Shown: positions 17,099-26,409, counted from the first letter of the stretch. The stretch: DNA of 64,000 nt from Streptomyces sp. A2-16 (GCF_018128905.1 NZ_CP063808.1:8184001-8248000), one strand, 5' to 3'. Translations and numbers: made by a program. The notes: generated by a model from the letters alone, not told the origin.

Positions 17099-17497
17099 TC
17101 AGTCCGACCAGAACTCGTTGTTCTTGTCGATGTCCGCGACACACTCGTCGAGGTCGGTGACCTTGTCCCCGACGATCCGGAAGACGATGCATCCGGTGTC
17201 GTCCAGCCGCCTCCCCTTGCGCTCGGCGGTGACCCGGCACATCCCGACGGCGTGCCCCCGCCCGTCCACGGCGATCCCGAGCATCTCGAGCCGCATCGAC
17301 CCCTGGGTCTCCTGCCCGAGCCTCTGGTACATGTCGATGATCGCGTCCTGCCCCTTGAAGTCCCCCGAGAGCGGGTGACTGCCCGGCACGTGATGCGTCG
17401 CGTCCTTCGCGATCAACTCCCGCAGAGTGTCCAGATCCCCACGGGTGAACGCCTCGAACCCCTTGCGTACGAGCACTGCATGCGGATGCTCAGCCAT
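17099..17497 (-). CDS. SnoaL/NTF2-like protein
   Basis: A 132-residue single-domain protein of the NTF2-like superfamily (SnoaL_2/ketosteroid-isomerase-like). It starts HAVLVRKGFEAFTRGDLDTL, the usual first helix, followed by AKDATHHVPG and the sheet segment ending DKVTDLDECVAD. Such proteins bind small hydrophobic ligands or act as isomerases, and the substrate is not predictable. It stands alone between the rpsT terminator and a non-coding stretch, and probably has its own promoter. An upstream GTC-GTC-ATG run offers alternative starts; ATG 17497 has GGAGAGG upstream. Confidence 0.82.
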   Translation of the reverse strand: MAEHPHAVLVRKGFEAFTRGDLDTLRELIAKDATHHVPGSHPLSGDFKGQDAIIDMYQRLGQETQGSMRLEMLGIAVDGRGHAVGMCRVTAERKGRRLDDTGCIVFRIVGDKVTDLDECVADIDKNNEFWSD

Positions 17498-17884
17498 GAC
17501 GACCGCCACCTCTCCGTATTCCGGCGATGTTCGGCTGACGCCTTGATTCTCCTCCTGGGGGGTGGGGGGAGCACCTTGGGGGAGGTGGGGGCTGGCGGAT
17601 GAAGGGCTGGGGAGTGGGGTACCGCGTACTGCTCGTGCGCGCGCGGCCAGACGGATTGCCTCGCGGACGCACGGCTTGCCGCCGACGCGTCCGGCCATGA
17701 GGGGAGCCAGCGATGGCGTGCCGGCTCCCCGGCGATGCGGGGCGCTCCGCAGACGCACGCAATGGATTGCACCCCAACGCACCGCAGGAGTGGGCGGGCT
17801 GGACGAAGTGGGTGAAGTGGGCGTACGGCGAGTGGCACGCCGCGATCGGGCCGGCCCGCCTCCCAGCGGCGCCGCCGCCCGGCG
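17498..17884. other. 387-bp stretch without a confident gene
   Basis: It lies between the SnoaL-like start and the end of holA. It contains a G-rich run on the + strand (17555-17630) and an 8-bp stem GGGGAGCC/GGCTCCCC (about 17701-17730). A short Trp-rich plus-strand reading (WAGWTKWVKWAYGEWHAAIG, about 17785-17850) lacks a good start and runs into holA antisense. Nothing here is strong enough to call coding. Confidence 0.5.
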
Positions 17885-18874
17885 CTAGCCGCGTCCCCGG
17901 GATCGGGCCGCCCGGGCGATCGCCACGACGGCCTTCTCCAGGGCGTACTCGGGATCGTCCCCTCCGCCCTTCACCCCGGCGTCCGCCTCGGCCACGGCCC
18001 GCAGCGCGACGGAGACCCCGTCCGGAGTCCACCCCCGCATCTGCTGCCGCACCCGATCGATCTTCCACGGCGGCATCCCCAGCTCCCGCGCGAGATCAGC
18101 GGGCCGCCCGCCCCGAGCCGACGACAGCTTCCCGATCGCCCGCACGCCCTGGGCCAGCGCACTGGTGATCATCACCGGCGCGACCCCGGTCGCCAACGAC
18201 CACCGCAACGCCTCCAACGCCTCCGCGGCCCGCCCCTCCACCGCTCTGTCGGCGACGGTGAAACTGGAGGCCTCGGCCCGCCCGGTGTAGTACCGCCCCA
18301 CGACGGCCTCGTCGATCGTCCCCTCGACATCGGCGACCAGCTGGGACACGGCGGACGCCAGCTCCCGCAGATCGCTCCCGATCGCATCGACCAGCGCCTG
18401 GCAGGCCTCGGGGGTGGCGGACCGGCCGGTCCCGCGGAACTCCTGCCGCACGAAGGCCAGCCGGTCCGCCGGCTTGGTCATCTTCGGACAGGCGACCTCT
18501 CGCGCCCCCGCTTTCCGCGCGGTGTCGAGCAGCGCCTTGCCCTTCGCGCCGCCCGCGTGCAGCAGCACCAGGGTGATCTCCTCGGCGGGCGCCCCGAGAT
18601 ACGCCTTCACGTCCTTGACGGTGTCGGCGGAGAGATCCTGCGCATTGCGCACGACCACGACCTTGCGCTCCGCGAACAACGACGGACTGGTCAACTCCGC
18701 GAGCGTCCCCGGCTGCAACTGGTCCGGGGTCAGATCCCGCACGTCCGTATCCGCGTCAGCGGCCCGAGCAGCGGCGACCACCTCCTGCACAGCCCGGTCG
18801 AGCAGGAGCTCCTCCTGCCCCACGGCGAGGGTCACAGAGGCGAGGGGGTCGTCATGAGCAGTCTTCTTGGCCAT
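17885..18874 (-). CDS. holA: DNA polymerase III subunit delta
   Basis: Clamp-loader subunit that opens the sliding clamp; 329 residues. It has the HolA N-terminal domain (VGQEELLLDRAVQEVV, VVVRNAQDL), a degenerate AAA+ fold and the C-terminal collar (LARELGMPPWKIDRVRQQMRGW). The ATG at 18874 (MAKKTAHDDPLASVTLAVG) gives the family length. An upstream frame extension is Pro/Arg/Ser-rich, encoded by the adjacent low-complexity repeat, and is not believed. It probably belongs to the cluster with comEA/comEC, as in many actinomycetes. Confidence 0.93.
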   Translation of the reverse strand: MAKKTAHDDPLASVTLAVGQEELLLDRAVQEVVAAARAADADTDVRDLTPDQLQPGTLAELTSPSLFAERKVVVVRNAQDLSADTVKDVKAYLGAPAEEITLVLLHAGGAKGKALLDTARKAGAREVACPKMTKPADRLAFVRQEFRGTGRSATPEACQALVDAIGSDLRELASAVSQLVADVEGTIDEAVVGRYYTGRAEASSFTVADRAVEGRAAEALEALRWSLATGVAPVMITSALAQGVRAIGKLSSARGGRPADLARELGMPPWKIDRVRQQMRGWTPDGVSVALRAVAEADAGVKGGGDDPEYALEKAVVAIARAARSRGRG

Positions 18875-18929
18875 CGCGTACAGCATGGCACGGAGCACTG
18901 ACAGCCCCGCGGCTGCGGGCGCCGGGGGT

Positions 18930-19215
18930 TGGGGCTGGGGGGCCGGGAAGCCGGTGCCGGGGAACCGGAGCTGGTGCCGGGGAACCGGAGCCGGTGCCGG
19001 GGAGCCGGACCCGGTGAGGCCGGGGGAAGCATAGCCGGGGCCGGGGAACCGGACCCGGTGAGGCCGGGGGAACCGGAGCCGGGGAGGCAGAGCCGGGCCC
19101 CCGGGGGAACCGGAGCCGGGAAGCCGGACCGAGTGGAGCCGGGCAGCCGAAGCCGTGGGAGCCGAAGCCGAGGGAGTCAAGAGCTGGAGCAACCGATACC
19201 GAGGGAGCCGGTCAC
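18930..19215. repeat. Degenerate GGGGAACCGGAGCCGGTGCC-type low-complexity repeat
   Basis: About 280 bp are built from variants of a roughly 20-bp unit (GGGGAACCGGAGCCGGTGCC, GGGGAACCGGACCCGGTGAG, GGGGAAGCATAGCCGGGG). It lies upstream of holA within a gene-free stretch of about 420 bp (18875-19294). Both strands stay open in several frames because of composition, but none looks like a real protein. CCGG/GGTACC-like self-complementary cores could form alternating hairpins. Confidence 0.75.
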
Positions 19216-19294
19216 GGAGTCGTCCGCACCCCCGGACGGGTACGGTCACCCCCGCCCGGCAGCCCCGCCCACCCCACCCCACCGAACCGCGGCA

Positions 19295-19540
19295 TCACGG
19301 CTCCTCCCGCCACCCGTCCCACTCCCCCACGAACTCCTCCAGCTCCCCGGGATCCAACCGTCCCGCCGCGTCCCGCAGCACCACCAGCCACTGCGCGTCC
19401 TCCGCGTCGTCCTCCCCCGCCAGCGCGTCCCGCACGACCTGCGGCTCCTCATCCACCCCGAACCGCTCCGAGAGCGCCTCGACGACCTCCTCCGCGGCAT
19501 CCCGATCAGGCAGCACCAGCACATGTCTCACATCGCTCAC
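19295..19540 (-). CDS. Small acidic hypothetical protein
   Basis: An 81-residue acidic protein starting (GTG) V-SDVRHVLVLPDRDAAEEVVEAL and ending EEFVGEWDGWREEP. It has an alternating strand/helix pattern (RHVLVLPDRDAAEEVVEALSE, AQWLVVLRDA) suggesting a small ferredoxin-like alpha/beta fold. It lies 22 bp downstream of the arylamine N-acetyltransferase on the same strand and may share its transcript. It is not assigned to a family; coding is supported by the strong amphipathic pattern and sharp acidic composition against a basic shadow background. Confidence 0.7.
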   Translation of the reverse strand: MSDVRHVLVLPDRDAAEEVVEALSERFGVDEEPQVVRDALAGEDDAEDAQWLVVLRDAAGRLDPGELEEFVGEWDGWREEP

Positions 19541-19562
19541 GGCACCATTTTCCAGGACCGGA

Positions 19563-20417
19563 TCAGCCGTGACGGTCGAGGTTCCGCACCGTCGGCACCC
19601 GGCCGAGCTCGACACCGAACCGCTCCCGGTACACCTCCAGCACCTCCTCGTCGGTCTCCAGCTCCCGCTCCTCCCGCGCCCCGTCGGCCGCTGTCGTCTT
19701 GAAGACGCGCCCGCTGAGTGTGATCCGCCCGCCATCCTCCGTCACCCTCGAACACACCAGGGACCGGGTGAAGTGCGAAGCCGGCGAAGTGCTGTGCCAC
19801 CAGGCCCCGGCCGCAAAGTCACCGAGCACCCGGGGCCGCACCTCCAGCCGGTACTGACTCCTGCCGCCCATGGCGACATCCAGATCCGCGGCGTCTCCCC
19901 CTCCCTTCTTCACCACACCGTCCCCGCTCCGCACCCCCGCCGCGTCGGGCCCCGCCTCGACGATCCGGAAGGTGCCCCCGGGATCCTCCTGCTCACCCCG
20001 CGCCCCGAACGCCAGCGGGTAGTGGCTGTGCGCCCCGAACCCGACGTCGGCCAGCCACTCACCCCCGTCCACCGTCCGCACCCGCAGCGCGAGATGGTCG
20101 TACGGGATCCCGAGCCGCCCCTCGTCCCCGTACACCCGGCCCGCGAGCAGCGTGACGTCGAAGCCGAGCGCGGCCAGCAACGCCCCGAACGCCCCGTTCA
20201 GTTCGTAACAGAACCCTCCTCTCCGGGCCCCCACGACCTTCTCCACCAGCCGCTCCTCCTCCAGCACGATCTCCTCGCCGAGGTGGACCGACAGGTTCTC
20301 GAAGGGCACGGTCTGCAAATGGCGCAGATGCAGTTCGCGCAGGACCTCCACGGTGGGCCACGCCGGATGCTGGACTCCCAGGCGGCGGAGATATGCGTCA
20401 ACCTGTGTGGGATTCAT
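19563..20417 (-). CDS. nat: Arylamine N-acetyltransferase
   Basis: Acetyl-CoA-dependent acetyltransferase, also related to amide synthases of ansamycin pathways; 284 residues. The catalytic triad is visible: Cys in RRGGFCYELNGAF, His in PYDHLALRV and Asp in WLADVGFG. The N-terminus begins MNPTQVDAYLRRLGV. Its start overlaps the 3' end of comEC by 20 bp on the same strand, suggesting translational coupling at the end of the comEA-comEC unit. A variable insert (about residues 160-185, GVVKKGGGDAADLD) is longer than usual. No polyketide genes are nearby, so xenobiotic acetylation is the default role. Confidence 0.93.
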   Translation of the reverse strand: MNPTQVDAYLRRLGVQHPAWPTVEVLRELHLRHLQTVPFENLSVHLGEEIVLEEERLVEKVVGARRGGFCYELNGAFGALLAALGFDVTLLAGRVYGDEGRLGIPYDHLALRVRTVDGGEWLADVGFGAHSHYPLAFGARGEQEDPGGTFRIVEAGPDAAGVRSGDGVVKKGGGDAADLDVAMGGRSQYRLEVRPRVLGDFAAGAWWHSTSPASHFTRSLVCSRVTEDGGRITLSGRVFKTTAADGAREERELETDEEVLEVYRERFGVELGRVPTVRNLDRHG

Positions 20418-23154
20418 GCCTCCAGTCTCGCGCCACCCACAACTCCCCACCGCCCGCGCCACCACCCCCGCCTCCACGATTCGCGCCACCCTGTCCGCTT
20501 CCGCCGCCCCCATCGCCATGACCGCTTCCGCCGCCCGCGCCACCGCCCCCGCTGCCGCCGCCCGTCCCGGCGACCGCCAGCGCCCCGTCCCGGTCCGTCC
20601 GCAGCACCACCGCACCCCCGGCCCGCAGCGCGGCGACCGTCCCGGGGGCCGGATGGCCGTACGTGTTGCCGGCGCCGACGGAGATGAGCGCGAGCCTCGG
20701 CGCGACCCGGCGTATCAGCTCCGGGTCCTGGTAAGCCGAACCGTGGTGAGCGACCTTGAGGACATCCACCCCGGCCAGCCGCGAACCCGCGGGTGACCTC
20801 AACAGCGCCTGCTGGGAAGGGGGTTCGAGGTCCCCGAGCAGGAGGAACCGCAGCCCGGCCGACCGAACGAGCATCGTGACGCTGGCGTCGTTCGGCCCGT
20901 CCGCCGCCGCCGGATCCGCCGGCGGCCACAGCACCTCCCAGGTCAGCGCCCCCGTACGCCGCACCTCCCCGGCCACGGCACGCGTCACCGGAATCCGCCG
21001 GGCCACCGCCTCCCGCCGTACGGACTCGGCCTGGTCCACCGGCTCCTCCAGCCCCGTCGTCTCGATCGCCCCCACCGACCGCCCCCGCAGCACCCCGGCC
21101 AGCCCCGCCACATGGTCGGCGTGGAAGTGGGTCAGCACCACGAGCGGCACCTTGGTGATACCGAGCGTGCGCAGACAGTCGTCGACGAGAGCCGGATCAG
21201 GTCCCGCGTCCACGACCACGCCGGTGCCCTCCCCCGCCGCCAGCACCGTCGCATCGCCCTGGCCGACGTCGCACATCGCGAGCCGCCAACCCGGCGGGGG
21301 CCAGCCCGTGATCACCCGGGTCAGTGGCGGCGGCTGTACGACCGCCAGCACGAACAGCAGCGCGCACAGGGCGCACCACCAGGGATGTCTCAGCAATCGG
21401 CGCCCCACGAGCAACAGGAGCCCGGTGAGAAGGGCCAGCAGTCCCGCCCCCGTCCAGTTGCCCGGCCAGTCCACTCCTCCGCCGGGCAGCGACGCCCCTG
21501 TACGGGCGACGTCCGCGATCCACCCGGCGGGCCAACTCGCGCACCAGGCGATCGCCTTGGCCACCGGCATCGCCACGGGTGCCGCCGCCAGCGCCGCGAA
21601 GCCCAGCACCGTGGCCGGGGCGACCGCGAACTCCACGAGCAGATTGCACGGGACCGCCACGAGGCTCACCCGCGCCGACAGCACGGCGACCACCGGAGCG
21701 CACAGGGCCTGTGCGGCGGCCGCGGCGGCCAACGCCTCCGCCAACCGCGGCGGCACCCGGCGCCGGCGCAGCGCCAGGCTCCAGCGCGGCGCGAGCGTGA
21801 GCAGGGCGCCGGTGGCCAGCACGGAGAGCAGGAAGCCGGGACTGCGGGCCAGCCACGGGTCGTACAGCACCAGCAGCAGTACAGCGGTCGCCAGTGCCGG
21901 GATCAGCGATCTGCGCCGTCCGGTCGCGAGGGCGAGCAGGGCGACGGCCCCGCAGGCAGCGGCCCGCAGCACGCTCGGGTCCGGCCGGCACACCACGACG
22001 AAGCCCAGTGTGAGCCCGCCGCCGAGCAGCGCGGTCGCCCGCAGCGACACCCCGAGGCGGGGCGCCAGTCCCCGTCGCTCGACGAGCTGGGCGAGTCCGG
22101 GCGGACCGATGAGCAGGGCGAGCAGGATCGTGAGATTGCTGCCGGAGACGGCGAGGGTGTGCGCGAGGTCGGTCTCCTTGAATGCCTCGTCCAGCTCGGG
22201 TGTGATCCGCGCGGTGTCCCCGACGACCAGCCCCGGCAACAGGGCCCGGGCATCCGCCGGCAGCCCGTCGGTGGCTTCCCGCAGCCCTGCCCGCAATGCC
22301 CCCGCCAACCGCTGGGTCCCCGACGCCTCCCCCACGACTTCGGGTCCTCCCCGGTCCCGCACCCGCAGCACGGCCGCGACCCGGTCACCTCCGATCAGCG
22401 CCGGCGCGGCACGCGCGGTGACCCGCACCCGCGTGGACGGCAGCAACCCGAGCCAGGGCGATCGGCCCGGACCCTCCACCGCGGGCGTGGAGCCGAAGGC
22501 CCCGCCCCCACCTCCCGGCGGACCGGCGCCGATCGCCCTGGTACCCGAGCCGTTGCCCGCACGCGCGTCGACGATCAACAGCACCGGCGCCCGTGTCGCC
22601 ACCGCCTTCCCCTCGGCCGTCTCCACCCGCCGGACGTCGGCGCCGATGACGACGGCGGTCGGGGCCGCGTGGTCCCCCGTGATCCGGGGCCGGGTCAGCC
22701 GAGGGTCGGAGGTCACCTGGACCTCGGCGGTCACGGTGGCGTACTCCCGGGCCAGCTCGGGCACCGGCCCCCGTCGCAGATCCGCTCCGTGCAGCCCCGC
22801 GGACACGGCGGCGGCCGCGACACAGAGCAGCACGGCGGCCACCGGCATCCGGCCGCCCCGATCGCCCCGATCGCCCCGACCGAGGCCCCGTACCGCTCGC
22901 CTTCGTCCCGACAACAACACGCAGGCGAGGACCAGACAACCGGCCACCACTGCGGTGACCCACCCCGAGGAGGCGTTCAGGGTCACAGCGGCGGTGCCCC
23001 AGGTCGCGAGCGCCGCGGGTACCAGCCGCAGATCCGTAGGCCCTTCCTGCCGGGGGTGAGCGTCCCCGAGCCGCTTCCCCGAGGCGGCGTGCACATCGGC
23101 CCCTGCACGCGCTCCGCTCTCGAGCCTTCGCCGCATCTCCGCGCCGCGCCTCAT
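20398..23154 (-). CDS. comEC: ComEC/Rec2 family DNA-transport membrane protein
   Basis: Polytopic channel protein of the competence family, 918 residues. It has N-terminal transmembrane helices and an OB-like periplasmic region (about 1-300), the Competence domain with many helices (about 310-620), and a C-terminal MBL domain with HFHADHVAGL and later AHHGS. A tail of about 40 residues made almost wholly of Gly/Ser/His is unusual. The ATG overlaps the comEA stop (ATGA), so the genes are coupled. Natural competence is not known in Streptomyces and the role there is unresolved. The 3' end overlaps nat. Confidence 0.93.
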   Translation of the reverse strand: MRRGAEMRRRLESGARAGADVHAASGKRLGDAHPRQEGPTDLRLVPAALATWGTAAVTLNASSGWVTAVVAGCLVLACVLLSGRRRAVRGLGRGDRGDRGGRMPVAAVLLCVAAAAVSAGLHGADLRRGPVPELAREYATVTAEVQVTSDPRLTRPRITGDHAAPTAVVIGADVRRVETAEGKAVATRAPVLLIVDARAGNGSGTRAIGAGPPGGGGGAFGSTPAVEGPGRSPWLGLLPSTRVRVTARAAPALIGGDRVAAVLRVRDRGGPEVVGEASGTQRLAGALRAGLREATDGLPADARALLPGLVVGDTARITPELDEAFKETDLAHTLAVSGSNLTILLALLIGPPGLAQLVERRGLAPRLGVSLRATALLGGGLTLGFVVVCRPDPSVLRAAACGAVALLALATGRRRSLIPALATAVLLLVLYDPWLARSPGFLLSVLATGALLTLAPRWSLALRRRRVPPRLAEALAAAAAAQALCAPVVAVLSARVSLVAVPCNLLVEFAVAPATVLGFAALAAAPVAMPVAKAIAWCASWPAGWIADVARTGASLPGGGVDWPGNWTGAGLLALLTGLLLLVGRRLLRHPWWCALCALLFVLAVVQPPPLTRVITGWPPPGWRLAMCDVGQGDATVLAAGEGTGVVVDAGPDPALVDDCLRTLGITKVPLVVLTHFHADHVAGLAGVLRGRSVGAIETTGLEEPVDQAESVRREAVARRIPVTRAVAGEVRRTGALTWEVLWPPADPAAADGPNDASVTMLVRSAGLRFLLLGDLEPPSQQALLRSPAGSRLAGVDVLKVAHHGSAYQDPELIRRVAPRLALISVGAGNTYGHPAPGTVAALRAGGAVVLRTDRDGALAVAGTGGGSGGGGAGGGSGHGDGGGGSGQGGANRGGGGGGAGGGELWVARDWRHESHTG

Positions 23155-24473
23155 GGCCGTACGAGATTCCGCAGATCGGCGAAACGGCGGTCGCCGATGC
23201 CATTGACCTCGCGCAGTTCGTCCACCGAGCGGAAACCGCCGTGCTGGGTGCGGTAGTCGAGGATGTGCTGGGCCAGCACGGGACCCACGCCGGGCAGAGT
23301 GTCGAGCTGGTCCACGGTGGCCGTGTTCAAGGAGACGGGAGCCGACGCCGTACCGGCCGGTCCGCCGACGACGGGACCGCCCGCGCCGGACGCGGGTGCG
23401 GGTGCGGCCGGGCCGCCGACCACCACCTGCTCGCCGTCGACGAGGAACCTCGCGCGGTTGAGCCCGTCGGTGTCGGTGCCAGGCCGCACGCCACCGGCCG
23501 CCTTCAGCGCGTCGGCGACCCTCGAACCGGCCGGCAGCCGCTGGATCCCGGGCTCGCGGACCTTGCCACTGACGTCCACGACGATCTCTGCACCGGCCGT
23601 CCCCGCCGTGTTCGCGACGCCGCCCGAGAAGGCCGGCTCGGCAGCCCCTCGTCGTCCACCGGCACCGGTCTCCCCGCTCGCCCCGAAAGGAGCTGCCGCG
23701 CGCACCACTTCGGGCGCCTGGACGGACTGCATCCGGCCCGTCCAGAAGTGCTGCAGGGCAAAGACCGCGGCCGCGACGAGGAGCACCGAGAGCGCGACCA
23801 CGTTCCGCCGCTCCAGTCCGCACCGCGCCTGCAACCACACCGGCATCCGCTCCCGCAGAGCCAACCCGGCCGGCTCCCGCCGACCCCCGGCCCGGTCCCG
23901 GCTCCAGTCCCGGTCCCCGGATTCGGTGTCTCGCCGAGCGCCACCCCGCGTATCGGCATCGCGCGGAGGTACCTCGCGAAAACCACTGTCCCGGTGAGCC
24001 CCTTCCAGAGATTCAGCGTCCCGATGAGCCCCTCCCGGAGAACCACCGTGCCGACGGACCCCCTCCACGAACCCGACCGCGTCGGCACCCGAACCGACCT
24101 CGCCAACATCGCCGGCACCGAGGACGTCGCCGCCACCGACCGGCTCCAACCGCTCCGCACCGGCAGCCGCCAACCGCCCTGGACCACCCGCCGCCACCAC
24201 CACGTCGTCGTCCACACCCGGCCCGCCCGACGGCGGCCCCTTCCCCGAGTCCCGGTGCTCGCCCGCCCGTTCGGCGAAGAGCACCTCCGCCCGGCGCCGG
24301 AGTTCGTCCGCCGAGGCGGCATGCCGGTGCCGGGCCCGGCCCCGGGTGCCCCGTGCGCCGGGCGGTCGGCGGTGCCGTGAGCGTCCGTCGGAACGGGGGC
24401 CGCGGCCCGGCCCGCTGGTCGTCGTCGCTGTACCTGAGCGTGATCGAAGTGCCATGCGCCGAGCATCGGACAC
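23151..24473 (-). CDS. comEA: ComEA-like helix-hairpin-helix DNA-binding protein
   Basis: A 440-residue membrane-anchored DNA-binding protein. The first 210 residues are disordered, rich in Arg/Asp/Gly, with a short internal repeat GAHRDAES / GAHRDSGF. One transmembrane helix follows (NVVALSVLLVAAAVFALQHF, about 220-242), then a SLBB domain (VVDVSGKVREPGIQRLPAGS) and a C-terminal (HhH)2 motif (LNTATVDQLDTLPGVGPVLA, REVNGIGDRRF). The GTG at 24473 is used; ATG 24455 is an alternative. The cytoplasmic extension is much longer than in Bacillus ComEA. Translation is coupled to comEC. Confidence 0.9.
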   Translation of the reverse strand: MSDARRMALRSRSGTATTTSGPGRGPRSDGRSRHRRPPGARGTRGRARHRHAASADELRRRAEVLFAERAGEHRDSGKGPPSGGPGVDDDVVVAAGGPGRLAAAGAERLEPVGGGDVLGAGDVGEVGSGADAVGFVEGVRRHGGSPGGAHRDAESLEGAHRDSGFREVPPRDADTRGGARRDTESGDRDWSRDRAGGRREPAGLALRERMPVWLQARCGLERRNVVALSVLLVAAAVFALQHFWTGRMQSVQAPEVVRAAAPFGASGETGAGGRRGAAEPAFSGGVANTAGTAGAEIVVDVSGKVREPGIQRLPAGSRVADALKAAGGVRPGTDTDGLNRARFLVDGEQVVVGGPAAPAPASGAGGPVVGGPAGTASAPVSLNTATVDQLDTLPGVGPVLAQHILDYRTQHGGFRSVDELREVNGIGDRRFADLRNLVRP

Positions 24474-24626
24474 TTCGCGCTCTCGCGATGATCTTGGTCA
24501 ATTCCCGTGGATTACCCACCGGTTGTGGAAAAACCCGTCACCCGGACGAGTGCAGAACGCACCCCTGCGACCCACAGGCCCGGCCGGGGTCCAGCCCAGC
24601 CGAGCCCGGCCACACCTCACACCCCG

Positions 24627-25472
24627 TCACCGGGGCGAGACCACGACCCCCAGCAACCCGGGCCCCGTGTGCGCCCCGATCACCGCCCCGACCTCGCTCA
24701 CGTGCAGGTCGACAAGTCCCGTCACCCGCGCCCGCAGCCGGTCCGCGAGGGCCGACGCCCGGTCGTGGGCCGCCAGATGATGCACCGCGATGTCGACCGG
24801 CGCGCTGCCGGCCCGGTCGGCCGCGATCTCCTCCAGGCGGGCGATGGCCCTGGACGCCGTCCGCACCTTCTCCAGGGGCTCGATCCGCCCGCCGTCGAGC
24901 TTCAGCAGCGGCTTGACGGCCAGCGCGGAACCGAGAAGCGCCTGCGCGGCCCCGATCCGGCCACCGCGGCGCAGATAGTCGAGGGTGTCGACGTAGAAGT
25001 AGGCGGAGGTGCCCGCGGCCCGCTTCTCCGCGGCCGTGACCGCCTCGTCCACGGTGCCGCCCGACTCCGCGGCCTCGGCGGCGGCGAGCGCGCAGAACCC
25101 GAGAGCCATGGCGATCATGCCGGTGTCGACCACGCGCACCGGCACCGGTGCCTCACGCGCCGCCACGACCGCCGCGTCGTAGGTGCCGGAGAGCTCGGCG
25201 GACAGATGAAGCGACACAATGCCGGTCGCACCGGACTCGGCCACCTTGCGGTAGTGCTCGGCGAAGGCCTGGGGGCTGGGTCGCGAGGTGGTGACGGGGC
25301 GTCGCTTCTGGAGCGCCTGGGCCAGCGAACGGGCCGTGATCTCGGTGCCCTCTTCGAGCGCGCGGTCACCCAGGACCACGGTCAGGGGTACCGCTGTGAT
25401 GCCGTGCCGCTCCATCGTCCCCTGCGGCAGGTAGGCCGTTGAATCCGTGACGATCGCGACATGGCGGGACAT
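24627..25472 (-). CDS. DegV family fatty-acid-binding protein
   Basis: A 281-residue DegV protein (FakB-like), expected to bind a fatty acid and present it to a FakA-type kinase. Signature segments are VAIVTDSTAYLP at the N-terminus, TSRPSPQAF, SLHLSAELSGTY and VDTGMIAMALGF, with the C-terminal domain AVIGAHTGPGLLGVV. No fakA-like gene is in the window. It stands between comEA and a coiled-coil membrane protein, all on the same strand. Confidence 0.93.
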   Translation of the reverse strand: MSRHVAIVTDSTAYLPQGTMERHGITAVPLTVVLGDRALEEGTEITARSLAQALQKRRPVTTSRPSPQAFAEHYRKVAESGATGIVSLHLSAELSGTYDAAVVAAREAPVPVRVVDTGMIAMALGFCALAAAEAAESGGTVDEAVTAAEKRAAGTSAYFYVDTLDYLRRGGRIGAAQALLGSALAVKPLLKLDGGRIEPLEKVRTASRAIARLEEIAADRAGSAPVDIAVHHLAAHDRASALADRLRARVTGLVDLHVSEVGAVIGAHTGPGLLGVVVSPR

Positions 25473-25544
25473 GAGCTGGAGGTTACCTGCCGTAGCGTCC
25501 GGGTGGCATCCCGGCCCCTGTCACCCGGGGCCGCCGTGTGCGGA

Positions 25545-26279
25545 TCAAGTCGTGCTCTCGGGACGGGGTTTCTTCTGCCAGGGGTAGGTGGGGCGAGGGC
25601 CCGGCGGGGTGATTGCGGGCCGCGTCGGCTCGTCGGCGGTCCCTGAGCGGGGCGTCTCGGGCCAGGTCTGCTGCTCGGGACTGGCGTCGGCGGCGGGTGC
25701 CTCCGGCCAGGGAGGCGGTGTCGCGGTGGGCTCGGTCTTGGTCCAGTGCCGCAGGGCACCTGACTCGACGTCGATCTGCGCGCTCAGTGTGTCCAGGTCG
25801 TCGTCGGCGAAGCGGCGGGCACGGTCGCGTGCCGCCCAGCGCAGGGAGTCGGCCGACTCCGTGATGCGCTCGGTGCGCTCCCGCAGGCCCGGCAGGCGCT
25901 CGGCGAGCTTCGCCCGGTCGGGCTCGGACTCCAGGCGCTTGAGCTCGCCGTCCAGTTCGTGGCCGTGGGCGCTGAGGCGCTGGAAGAGGCCGAGGGACTC
26001 CTTGAGGGACTGGTCCTCGGCCGCGCCCGCGTGCAGCGCGTCCTGGGTGGCCCGCATCGAGGTGCGCAGCTTCAGCCGCAGCTGGGCCAGTTCGCCCGCC
26101 GGGCCGAGCTGGGCGAAGGACTTGGCGCGCAGGGTGTGGTCCTCGACCGTGCGCCGGGCCTGGGTGATGGTGCGGTCCACACCGCGCTTGGCGGCGCCGA
26201 CCACCTTCACCGTCGCATAGGCGCCGAGCACCACGAAGAGCACGAAAAGCAGGGCCACGATCGCGATCACTGCTTCCAC
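25545..26279 (-). CDS. Membrane-anchored coiled-coil protein, unknown function
   Basis: A 244-residue protein with one N-terminal transmembrane helix (AVIAIVALLFVLFVVLGAYATVKVV). A long charged alpha-helical region of about 130 residues (DRTITQARRTVEDHTLRAK ... LGLFQRLSAHGHELDGEL) likely forms a coiled coil, and the tail is Pro/Thr-rich (KKPRPESTT end). GTG start with GGAGGAGG upstream. Orientation is probably N-terminus out with a cytoplasmic coiled coil. I do not recognise a family; the layout is conserved-looking and codon use is normal. Confidence 0.82.
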   Translation of the reverse strand: MEAVIAIVALLFVLFVVLGAYATVKVVGAAKRGVDRTITQARRTVEDHTLRAKSFAQLGPAGELAQLRLKLRTSMRATQDALHAGAAEDQSLKESLGLFQRLSAHGHELDGELKRLESEPDRAKLAERLPGLRERTERITESADSLRWAARDRARRFADDDLDTLSAQIDVESGALRHWTKTEPTATPPPWPEAPAADASPEQQTWPETPRSGTADEPTRPAITPPGPRPTYPWQKKPRPESTT

Positions 26280-26409
26280 AACGCTCCTCCTCCGACCGGC
26301 ACGGCACGCGCCGCGCCGCTCTTCAAAGGTAAACGCCACGGGCAGGCTCTGAGTTCCGGAGGAACCCCGAACCTGCCCGCACGCAACCCCTAGGGGCCCG
26401 AGGCGAAAC

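Noticed and set aside
17713..17884. Trp-rich short plus-strand frame before holA
   Set aside because: No ribosome binding site or convincing start, and it continues into antisense of holA; noted only as an unexplained stretch.
18930..19215. CRISPR-like array
   Set aside because: Units are degenerate, adjoining and without unique spacers; no cas genes nearby.
18875..19282. N-terminal extension of HolA through the low-complexity repeat
   Set aside because: Pro/Arg/Ser-rich residues follow the DNA repeat; ATG 18874 gives the normal HolA length.
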